From the NCBI RefSeq assembly GCF_027270315.1, contig NZ_CP114413.1:6138001-6202000 (forward strand): 64,000 bases of DNA, read 5' to 3'. Below, one piece after another: positions 55,914-64,000 of the stretch; within the stretch, counting starts at the first letter, position 1, and every line of letters starts with the position of its first letter. The notes under the pieces are model-generated. The model worked only from the letters and a program-made list of their open reading frames with translations, ran no database searches and was not told the origin of the DNA. Position numbers and translations under genes: made by a program. Source of the DNA: Streptomyces cinnabarinus. Lineage in GTDB: Bacteria > Actinomycetota > Actinomycetes > Streptomycetales > Streptomycetaceae.

Positions 55914-56702
55914 GTGAGCGCCAGCGGCATCGCGGCCGGGCAGGTCGAGCACATGCTGCGCCAGGTCACGCCCGGGCGGTACGACGCCTACGAGGCGCTC
56001 CTGCGCGCGCTCGCGACCCCGAACTCCGGCCAGATCTGGATGCTGCTGTGGCACGGCCAGTCCGGCTCCCCGGACGCCCAGTACGGGAACATGGAGGTCG
56101 ACGGCCACGGCTACGCCCCCTGTGTCACCTCCGCCCAGGAGCTCTCGGCCAGCGGCTGGAACCGCAGTTACGAGGTCGTCGACGGAATCGACGTGGCCCG
56201 CACCCTGTACCCGGACCACTTCGGCCTCTGGCTGAACCCGCACGCCCCCGGCGGCGGCGTCGGCATCCCCTGGCTCGACCTGCGCCGGATCGCCACGGGC
56301 CTGGACCGCCAGCCCGCGGGCCCGCTGCGGCTGTCCGAACCCGGCATCGAGATCCCGCACTTCTACGCCCTGCTCGCGCAGAACGCGCACCGCACCCCGG
56401 CCGTCCGCGCCCTGCGCCGCGCCTGGGTGCAGCCGGCGCTCGGGGCGCCGTACCTCGCCATCGGACTGGATGTGTACGACACCAGCCCGCCCGCCGTGGA
56501 TTCGGTGCGCGCGATGATGCAGCAGTCCATCGGCGCCGTCCCGGACGGGCTGCCGGTGTCGACGGTGGCGATGTCCGACGAGTACGACCCGGTCGCGATG
56601 TGGATGCGGGCGAGCGCCCGCCCGTTCTACGACCGTGAGGCGCACGCGGCGCAGGCGCCTGCCGCGGGATACGGTTACCCGCCCGTACAGGGCGGTTTCT
56701 GA
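55914..56702 (+). CDS. SseB-like (enhanced serine sensitivity) protein, second copy
   Basis: The 262-residue protein shares the SseB layout with its neighbour, including a C-terminus ending in DPVAMWMRASARPFYDREAH that parallels DPVAIWLREKVRPFYTQ. The GTG at 55914, after GGAGGGG, gives MSASGIAAGQVEHMLRQVTP; a longer upstream frame is ignored. Residues 1-100 differ more from the first copy than the C-terminal half. A 169-nt gap separates the two genes. Confidence 0.83.
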   Translation: MSASGIAAGQVEHMLRQVTPGRYDAYEALLRALATPNSGQIWMLLWHGQSGSPDAQYGNMEVDGHGYAPCVTSAQELSASGWNRSYEVVDGIDVARTLYPDHFGLWLNPHAPGGGVGIPWLDLRRIATGLDRQPAGPLRLSEPGIEIPHFYALLAQNAHRTPAVRALRRAWVQPALGAPYLAIGLDVYDTSPPAVDSVRAMMQQSIGAVPDGLPVSTVAMSDEYDPVAMWMRASARPFYDREAHAAQAPAAGYGYPPVQGGF

Positions 56703-57026
56703 CGGAGTGACAGGTCAACGGCACGTTCACGCGCCCGACACATTTCTGCGCGCGTAGATGATGCCGAAAGTAACTGAACGTCCGTTTTGTGCCGACTCTT
56801 TCTCGTCCGGCGTCCGTCATCTGCTGTTCGGATAACGGAATCCCCAGTGCATCATCACGGTTGCGCATACTTTCGCCGCCAGATCTGGCGGGTGATCGTG
56901 ACGACGCTGAAGACTCCCCACTCAGACATGAGGTCCAGTCGATCCTGTGTCTGAGTGCAAGTCGACAAAGCCGTAATCCACGGCGGGCGTAGGCCGGTCA
57001 CCACCGGCGAGAGGGGTCGGGTCACT
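56703..57026. promoter_or_regulatory. Leader and operator region of the peptide importer operon
   Basis: This 324-nt gap has no gene. It contains a perfect 16-bp palindrome CCGCCAGATCTGGCGG (56876-56891) and a 9-bp inverted repeat CACTCAGAC (56919-56927) / GTCTGAGTG (56949-56957), both upstream of the first importer gene. The palindrome looks like a regulator site; the second repeat could be an operator or an RNA hairpin. Confidence 0.55.
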
Positions 57027-58025
57027 GTGACCGCACCGATCGAGACCACCGGGTCACCCGAGGCGCAGCCGGAGGCTGTGCTCGTCGGCGCCGACAAGGG
57101 GCAGATCGAGGGCCGTTCCCTGGGGCAGATCGCCTGGACCCGGTTCAAGAAGGACAAGGTCGCCGTCGCCGGCGGCATCGTCGTGATCCTGCTGGTGCTG
57201 CTCGCCCTGCTGGCCCGGCCCATCCAGGCGCTCTTCGGTCTCGACCCCAACGCCTTCAACCAGGATCTGATCGACCCCAACACCTCCCTGCCCAGCGGGG
57301 ACTGGGGCGGCATGAGCGCGGACCACCCGCTGGGCGTCGAGCCCAAGTTCGGGCGCGACATCGCCACCCGGATCCTGGAAGGCTCCTGGGTGTCCCTGGT
57401 CGTGGCGTTCGGGGCCACCATCCTGTCCAACACCATCGGGACGGTCCTCGGCGTGATCGCCGGCTACTACGGTGGCCGGACGGACGCGATCATCAGCCGT
57501 CTGATGGACACCTTCCTCGCCTTCCCGCTGCTGCTGTTCGCCATCGCCATCTCGGCGACGCTGCAGGGCGGTGCCTTCGGCCTGGAGGGTCTGCCGCTCC
57601 ACATCAGCGTGCTGATCTTCATCATCGGCTTCTTCAACTGGCCGTATCTGGGCCGCATCGTCCGCGGCCAGACCCTGGCGCTCAGGGAGCGCGAGTTCGT
57701 CGACGCCTCCCGGGGCATGGGCGCCAAGGGTCCGTACATCCTGTTCCGGGAGCTCCTCCCGAACCTGGTCGGCCCGATCATCGTCTACTCGACGCTGCTC
57801 ATCCCGACGAACATCCTTTTCGAGGCCAGCCTGAGCTTCCTCGGCGTCGGCATCCAGCCCCCGCAGGCGTCGTGGGGCGGCATGCTCAGCGAGGCGGTCA
57901 ACTTCTACAAGGTCGATCCGCAGTTCATGATCGTGCCGGGCCTCGCCATCTTCGTCACCGTCCTGGCGTTCAACCTGCTCGGCGACGGACTCCGTGACGC
58001 TCTCGACCCGCGCAGTGGCCGCTGA
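57027..58025 (+). CDS. Peptide ABC transporter permease (OppC/DppC type)
   Basis: The 332-residue protein has an N-terminal OppC_N segment (RFKKDKVAVAGGIVVILLVL) and five further membrane spans with the EAA-type loop DASRGMGAKGPYILFRELLP. The GTG at 57027 follows GAGAGGGG at some distance; a frame from 56955 lacks a binding site. It is unusual for the C-type permease to come first, before the binding protein. The operon is oppC-oppA-oppB-oppD-oppF in order. Confidence 0.9.
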   Translation: MTAPIETTGSPEAQPEAVLVGADKGQIEGRSLGQIAWTRFKKDKVAVAGGIVVILLVLLALLARPIQALFGLDPNAFNQDLIDPNTSLPSGDWGGMSADHPLGVEPKFGRDIATRILEGSWVSLVVAFGATILSNTIGTVLGVIAGYYGGRTDAIISRLMDTFLAFPLLLFAIAISATLQGGAFGLEGLPLHISVLIFIIGFFNWPYLGRIVRGQTLALREREFVDASRGMGAKGPYILFRELLPNLVGPIIVYSTLLIPTNILFEASLSFLGVGIQPPQASWGGMLSEAVNFYKVDPQFMIVPGLAIFVTVLAFNLLGDGLRDALDPRSGR

Positions 58026-58086
58026 CATGCGGCCGCAGCACCGAGAGCCCATCAAGTTTCCAACTATGGAGGGGAAGCAGACCATC

Positions 58087-59844
58087 ATGCGAAGGTCAGC
58101 GCTGGCCGCCATCGCGGCCATCGGCACCGTCAGCCTGGTTCTTACCGGCTGCAGCAAGGCCGATGACAACAACGACAATGGCGACGGCAACAACAAGTCG
58201 GCCGGCGCCAACGCGGCCACCAAGGGTGTCGTCAACGCCTCCACCGCGAAGGGGGGCACCGTCACGTACGAGTACTCGGACGTGCCGGACTCCTTCGACC
58301 CGGGCAACACGTACTACGCGTACATGTACAACCTCAGCCGGCTCTACGCCCGCCCGCTGATGACCTTCAAGCCCGGTGCCGGCGAGGCCGGCAACGAGCT
58401 GGTCCCGGACCTCGCGGCCGCCCCGGGCGAGCCGAGCGACGGCGGCAAGACCTGGACGTACAAGCTGCGTGAGGGCCTCAAGTACGAGGACGGCACGCCG
58501 ATCACGTCCAAGGACGTGAAGTACGCGGTGGAGCGCTCGAACTTCGCGCGTGACGTGCTCTCCCTCGGCCCGAACTACTTCCAGCAGTTCCTGGACGGCG
58601 GCGACAAGTACAAGGGCCCCTACAAGGACAAGAGCGACAAGGGCCTCGCGTCCATCGAGACGCCGGACGACACCACGATCGTCTTCAAGCTCAACCGCTC
58701 CTTCCAGGAGTTCGACTACCTCGTCGCCACCCCGCAGACGGCCCCCGTGCCGAAGGCGAAGGACAAGGGCGTCGACTACGTCAAGAGCATCGTTTCCTCG
58801 GGCTCTTACAAGTTCGAGAGCTACGAGGAGGGCAAGCAGGCCGTCCTCGTCCGCAACGAGAACTGGGACGCCGCGTCCGACCCGCTGCGCAAGCAGTACC
58901 CGGACAAGATCGTCGTCAAGCTGAAGGTCAACGCCGAGACGATCGACCAGGACGTCCGCGCCGGCAAGGCGATCGACCTCGGTGGCGGTGGCGTCCAGGC
59001 CGCGACCCAGGCCGAGGTCGTCAACGACCCCGACCTGAAGGCCAACACGGACAACACCTTCGGTGGCCGTCTGGTCTACATGGCGATCAACACCAAGCTC
59101 GCGCCGTTCGACAAGGTCGAGTGCCGCAAGGCCGTGCAGTACGCGGTCGACAAGAACTCGGTGCAGACCGCGCTCGGTGGCCCGATCCGTGGTGACATCG
59201 CCACCACCGTCCTGCCGCCGGACATCCCGGGCTACCAGAAGACCGACCTCTACGCCACCCCGGACAGCAAGGGTGACGCCGCCAAGGCCAAGGAGCAGCT
59301 GAAGGCCTGCGGCAAGTCGTCGATCAAGACCAACATCTCGGCGCGTTCGGACCGTCCGCAGGAGATCGCCGCGGCGACCGCGATCATCAACTCGCTGAAG
59401 CAGGCGGGCATCGACGCCACGCTGAAGCAGTACCCGTCGGGCAAGTACTTCACCGACAGCGCGGGTGTCCCGACGTTCAACAAGAAGCAGAACATCGGCC
59501 TGCACATGATGCAGTGGGGCTCCGACTGGCCGTCCGGCTACGGCTTCGAGCAGCAGATCCTGCACGGTGACGCGATCGGCGAGTCCGGCAACACCAACCT
59601 GTCGCAGCTCGACAACGCCGACGTCAACTCGATGCTCGAGGAAGCGATCGGCACCGAGGACGCGGCCAAGCGTGACGCCCTCTACGCCGAGATCGACAAG
59701 AAGACCATGGAGGAGGCGGCCCTCGTTCCGCTGACCTACTTCAAGGTCCTGCTGTACCGCCCGGCCGGCTTCACCAACCTCGTTTCGACGGCGGCCTTCA
59801 GCGGTCAGTACGACTACCTCAACATCGGCACGACCAAGAAGTAG
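58087..59844 (+). CDS. Peptide-binding lipoprotein (SBP family 5)
   Basis: The 585-residue lipoprotein has a signal peptide with lipobox LVLTGCSK (Cys22), an Asn/Asp/Gly linker and a large two-lobe binding domain with the family-5 signature around RPLMTFKPGAGEAGNELVPD and WTYKLREGLKYEDGTPITSK. It captures peptides or similar solutes outside the membrane. The ATG at 58087 is preferred over in-frame ATGs at 58066 and earlier because it gives a compact signal. A 14-bp hairpin follows the gene. Confidence 0.92.
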   Translation: MRRSALAAIAAIGTVSLVLTGCSKADDNNDNGDGNNKSAGANAATKGVVNASTAKGGTVTYEYSDVPDSFDPGNTYYAYMYNLSRLYARPLMTFKPGAGEAGNELVPDLAAAPGEPSDGGKTWTYKLREGLKYEDGTPITSKDVKYAVERSNFARDVLSLGPNYFQQFLDGGDKYKGPYKDKSDKGLASIETPDDTTIVFKLNRSFQEFDYLVATPQTAPVPKAKDKGVDYVKSIVSSGSYKFESYEEGKQAVLVRNENWDAASDPLRKQYPDKIVVKLKVNAETIDQDVRAGKAIDLGGGGVQAATQAEVVNDPDLKANTDNTFGGRLVYMAINTKLAPFDKVECRKAVQYAVDKNSVQTALGGPIRGDIATTVLPPDIPGYQKTDLYATPDSKGDAAKAKEQLKACGKSSIKTNISARSDRPQEIAAATAIINSLKQAGIDATLKQYPSGKYFTDSAGVPTFNKKQNIGLHMMQWGSDWPSGYGFEQQILHGDAIGESGNTNLSQLDNADVNSMLEEAIGTEDAAKRDALYAEIDKKTMEEAALVPLTYFKVLLYRPAGFTNLVSTAAFSGQYDYLNIGTTKK

Positions 59845-59868
59845 CCCCGGAAGGCAGGTGAAGGCATT

Positions 59869-59900
59869 GGTGCCCGCGGGCCGTGAGGCCCGCGGGCACC
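59869..59900 (+). terminator. Intercistronic hairpin after the binding-protein gene
   Basis: Perfect 14-bp stem GGTGCCCGCGGGCC / GGCCCGCGGGCACC with a GTGA tetraloop, 24 nt after the binding-protein gene and 13 nt before the next permease. Such hairpins often raise the level of binding-protein mRNA relative to distal genes. Confidence 0.75.
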
Positions 59901-59913
59901 AGCGCCGATCCCC

Positions 59914-60921
59914 GTGATCTCGTATATCCTCCGCCGGACGATCGCAGCGGTGATCCTGCTGCTCGTCGTCACCGCGGTCACCTTCGCGATCTTCTTCCTG
60001 CTGCCCCGGCTCGCCGGCCAGACGGCCGACCAGCTGGCTCAGCAGTACATCGGGAAGAGCCCCTCGAAGGCCGACATCGCAGCGGTCAAGGCCAACCTCG
60101 GCCTCGACCAGCCCGTCTACGTCCAGTACTGGGACTTCATCAAGGGGATCGTCTCCGGCGCGACCTACGACCTGGGCCCCACCACCGCGCAGTGCAACGC
60201 GCCGTGCTTCGGCTACTCCTTCAAGACCCACGTCGAGGTCTGGCCGCAGCTCACCGAGCGCGTGCCGGTGACGCTGTCGCTGGCCGTCGGTGCCGCCGTC
60301 ATGTGGCTGGTGGGCGGCGTCACGGCCGGTGTGATCTCGGCGCTCAAGCCGCGGTCGTTCGCCGACCGGACGTTCATGGGCATCGCCCTCGCCGGTGTCT
60401 CCCTGCCCATGTTCTTCACGGGCCAGATCGCGCTGTTCCTCTTCACCTACAAGTGGCCGATCTTCGGCCGCGAGTACGTCCCCTTCACCGAGAACCCCTC
60501 GCAGTGGGCCAACACGCTCTTCCCGGCGTGGTGTTCGCTCGCCCTGCTCTACTCCGCCATCTACGCCCGGCTCACCCGCTCGGGCATGCTGGAGACGATG
60601 AGCGAGGACTTCATCCGCACGGCCCGCGCCAAGGGCCTGCGTGAGCGGAACGTCGTGGCCAAGCACGGTCTGCGGGCCGCGCTGACCCCGATCATCACCG
60701 TCTTCGGCATGGATCTGGGACTGCTGCTGGGTGGTGCCGTGATCACCGAGTACGTGTTCTCCCTGCACGGCATCGGTGAGTACGCCGTGCAGTCCATCCG
60801 GGACAACGACCTGCCCCCGATCCTCGGCGTGACCCTGCTCGCCGCGTTCTTCGTCGTAGTCGCAAACTTCCTGGTGGACCTGTTGTACGCCGCCGCCGAC
60901 CCGCGGGTGAGGCTCTCGTGA
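59914..60921 (+). CDS. Peptide ABC transporter permease (OppB/DppB type)
   Basis: The 335-residue protein begins MISYILRRTIAAVILLLVVT, the usual OppB N-terminus, with six membrane spans and an EAA loop DFIRTARAKGLRERNVVAKHGLR. Two Cys lie in an extracytoplasmic loop (QCNAPCFGYSF) and may form a disulfide. The GTG at 59914 follows the hairpin with little room for a ribosome binding site. Its stop overlaps the next start as GTGA. Confidence 0.92.
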   Translation: MISYILRRTIAAVILLLVVTAVTFAIFFLLPRLAGQTADQLAQQYIGKSPSKADIAAVKANLGLDQPVYVQYWDFIKGIVSGATYDLGPTTAQCNAPCFGYSFKTHVEVWPQLTERVPVTLSLAVGAAVMWLVGGVTAGVISALKPRSFADRTFMGIALAGVSLPMFFTGQIALFLFTYKWPIFGREYVPFTENPSQWANTLFPAWCSLALLYSAIYARLTRSGMLETMSEDFIRTARAKGLRERNVVAKHGLRAALTPIITVFGMDLGLLLGGAVITEYVFSLHGIGEYAVQSIRDNDLPPILGVTLLAAFFVVVANFLVDLLYAAADPRVRLS

Positions 60922-62011
60922 CCGAACTGTCCAAGACCGGTGCCGCGGTCGGGGAGCCCGTGAAGGCCTCCTCCGACGCGCCCACCGCGTTCCTCGAAGT
61001 CCGCGACCTCAAGGTGCACTTCCCTACCGACGACGGCCTGGTCAAGTCGGTCGACGGCGTCAGCTTCAAGGTGGAGAAGGGCAAGACCCTCTCCATCGTC
61101 GGCGAGTCCGGCTCCGGCAAGTCCGTCACCTCGCTCGCCATCATGGGCCTGCACCGGCTCGGCGCGCGCGGCAAGAACGTCCGGATGTCCGGCGAGATCT
61201 GGCTGGACGGCAAGGAACTGGTCGGCGCCGCCCCGGACGAGGTGCGCCGACTGCGCGGCCGCGAGATGGCGATGATCTTCCAGGACCCGCTGTCCGCGAT
61301 GCACCCGTACTACACGGTCGGCAACCAGATCGTGGAGGCGTACCGCGTCCACCACGACGTCAGCAAGAAGGTCGCCCGCAAGCGGGCCATCGAGATGCTG
61401 GACCGGGTCGGCATCCCCGAGCCCGCCAAGCGCGTCGACGGCTACCCGCACGAGTTCTCCGGCGGTATGCGCCAGCGCGCGATGATCGCCATGGCGCTGG
61501 TGAACAACCCCGAGCTGCTCATCGCGGACGAGCCGACGACCGCCCTGGACGTCACCGTCCAGGCGCAGATCCTCGACCTGATCCGGGATCTCCAGAAGGA
61601 GTTCGGCTCGGCGGTCATCATCATCACCCACGACCTCGGTGTGGTCGCCGAGATCGCCGACGACGTACTCGTGATGTACGGCGGCCGGTGCGTGGAGCGC
61701 GGCCCGGTCGACGACATCTTCGAGCGGCCGCAGCACCCGTACACCTGGGGTCTGCTCGGCTCGATGCCCCGTATCGACCGGGACACCGCCGAGCGGCTCA
61801 TCCCGGTCAAGGGCCAGCCGCCGAGCCTCATCAACGTCCCCTCGGGCTGCGCCTTCCACCCGCGCTGCCCGTACGCGGACGTCCCCAAGGGCGATGTCAC
61901 CCGCACCGTGCGCCCCGAGCTGACGCAGGTCGGCACCGGACACTTCTCCGCCTGTCACCTCTCTCCCGAGGACCGCACGCGGATCTGGACCGAAGAGATT
62001 GCGCCGAAGCT

Positions 62012-62015
<4 letters not shown>
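60918..62015 (+). CDS. Peptide ABC transporter ATPase (OppD/DppD type)
   Basis: The 365-residue ATPase has Walker A GESGSGKSVTS, signature FSGGMRQRAMIAMAL, Walker B LLIADEPTTALD and the C-terminal oligopeptide domain with CAFHPRCPYADV. The GTG at 60918 overlaps the permease stop by 4 nt. It pairs with the following ATPase to power the importer. Confidence 0.95.
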
Positions 62016-63277
<1,262 letters not shown>

Positions 63278-63293
63278 TAACCCAAGCTCGGCC

Positions 63294-63326
63294 GAGCCCC
63301 TGCCTTGCAATGCAAGGCAGGGGCTC
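63294..63326 (+). terminator. Terminator after the importer operon
   Basis: Perfect 15-bp stem GAGCCCCTGCCTTGC / GCAAGGCAGGGGCTC with a 3-nt loop, 16 nt past the last stop codon. Confidence 0.85.
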
Positions 63327-63348
63327 AGTCTTGCGTCAGAATGTACGG

Positions 63349-64000
63349 GTGCTCCAGCAACTGTTCACCCCGTCCGTCCAGCACACGCTCGACCTGATCG
63401 GCATCTTCGTCTTCGCGATCTCCGGTGCCCTGCTGGCCGTCCGCAAGAACTTCGACGTCTTCGGCATCGCCGTCCTCGCCGAGGTCACCGCACTGGGCGG
63501 CGGTCTCTTCCGCGACCTGGTCATCGGCGCCGTACCGCCCGCCGCCTTCACGGATCTGGGGTACTTCCTGACCCCCTCGCTCGCCGCCCTGCTGGTGATC
63601 TTCCTGCACCCGCATGTCGAGCGCATCCAGACCGGCGTGAACGTCTTCGACGCGGCGGGACTCGGCCTGTTCTGCGTCACCGGCACCACGAAGGCGTACG
63701 ACTACGGCCTCGGCCTCACCGCCTCCGCCGCCCTGGGTCTGGCCACCGCCGTCGGCGGCGGTGTGCTGCGCGATGTGCTCGCCAACGAGGTGCCCTCCCT
63801 GCTGCGCTGGGACCGCGACCTCTACGCGGTCCCGGCGATCGTCGGCGCCGCGATGGTCGCCATGTGCATCCGCTACGACGCCCTCACCCCCGTCACCAGC
63901 GGGATCGCGGCGGTCACGGCCTTTGTGCTGCGGCTGCTGGCGATGCGGTACCACTGGCGGGCGCCGCGGGCCTGGAACCGTCGCTCGACCGTGCGGGAGG
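63349..64000 (+). CDS. TRIC-type (UPF0126) cation channel family protein, 3' end cut off
   Basis: From the GTG at 63349 the frame reads MLQQLFTPSVQHTLDLIGIF and stays open to the window edge: 217 residues with about seven membrane spans in two similar halves. ISGALLAVRKNFDVFGIAVL and LGGGLFRDLVIG in the first half and VGGGVLRDVLANEVP in the second are the paired motifs of trimeric intracellular cation channels, including the GGG kinks. It would let K+ pass the membrane. No ribosome binding site is clear; a TTG at 63331 is an alternative. Confidence 0.88.
   Translation, partial: MLQQLFTPSVQHTLDLIGIFVFAISGALLAVRKNFDVFGIAVLAEVTALGGGLFRDLVIGAVPPAAFTDLGYFLTPSLAALLVIFLHPHVERIQTGVNVFDAAGLGLFCVTGTTKAYDYGLGLTASAALGLATAVGGGVLRDVLANEVPSLLRWDRDLYAVPAIVGAAMVAMCIRYDALTPVTSGIAAVTAFVLRLLAMRYHWRAPRAWNRRSTVRE

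Noticed and set aside
58096..60768. An 890-residue minus-strand frame over the importer genes
   Set aside because: Antisense shadow of the binding protein and permease.

Overview
This is a very GC-rich chromosomal window with dense genes, many GTG and TTG starts, purine-rich ribosome binding sites and long open frames on all strands. Gene content and order point to a Streptomyces. From memory, the order helD-like helicase, glgB, pep2, treS, glgE, glgP, metalloproteases, ABC exporter, glgX, transpeptidases, ADP-ribosyltransferase, cabD, sdaA-glyA-gcvH-gcvT, opp resembles the S. coelicolor SCO54xx core region; I could not align it. I see no rRNA, tRNA, CRISPR, prophage or biosynthetic gene cluster.

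Layout. 1-9990: nucleosidase fragment, small membrane protein, a CitA/DcuS-type two-component system divergent from a C4-dicarboxylate symporter (dctA), then MarR, TetR, Lrp and MerR regulators, each beside small enzymes (mycothiol-dependent isomerase family, aldo/keto reductase, epimerase, thioredoxin). Several have visible inverted-repeat operators. 10071-12317: HelD-like helicase. 12314-24651: the GlgE alpha-glucan/trehalose pathway. glgE-treS-pep2-glgB form a minus-strand operon with a 4-nt overlap at each junction except treS-pep2, where a 198-bp MITE-like element sits exactly at the treS stop codon. A secreted subtilase separates it from glgP. 24670-35361: DUF1990 protein, two M4 metalloproteases, a heterodimeric ABC exporter with one degenerate ATP site, and glgX.

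35514-44419: cell-envelope and secreted functions: two L,D-transpeptidase lipoproteins, an enoyl-CoA hydratase, an anti-sigma-like ATPase, a variant polysaccharide deacetylase co-translated with a beta-propeller lipoprotein, a pierisin/ScARP-type guanine ADP-ribosyltransferase, GNAT, EF-hand protein CabD and a GH25 lysozyme. 44964-49508: two mirror-image cation/proton antiporters with a PucR regulator and a KhtT-like subunit, and a DUF4118 membrane protein. 49516-54050: gcvT-gcvH-glyA-sdaA behind a tandem glycine riboswitch; the genes together oxidise glycine, convert it to serine and deaminate serine to pyruvate. 54232-56702: a P-loop protein and two SseB-like proteins. 57027-63277: a five-gene peptide ABC importer. 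The window ends in a TRIC-type channel gene.

Themes: glucose storage polymer and trehalose turnover, glycine/serine flux, ion homeostasis and cell-wall remodelling. The most noteworthy items are the MITE inside the glg operon, the histone-like lysine-rich tail on GlgB, the ADP-ribosyltransferase, the deacetylase with an altered metal motif, and the glycine riboswitch operon.
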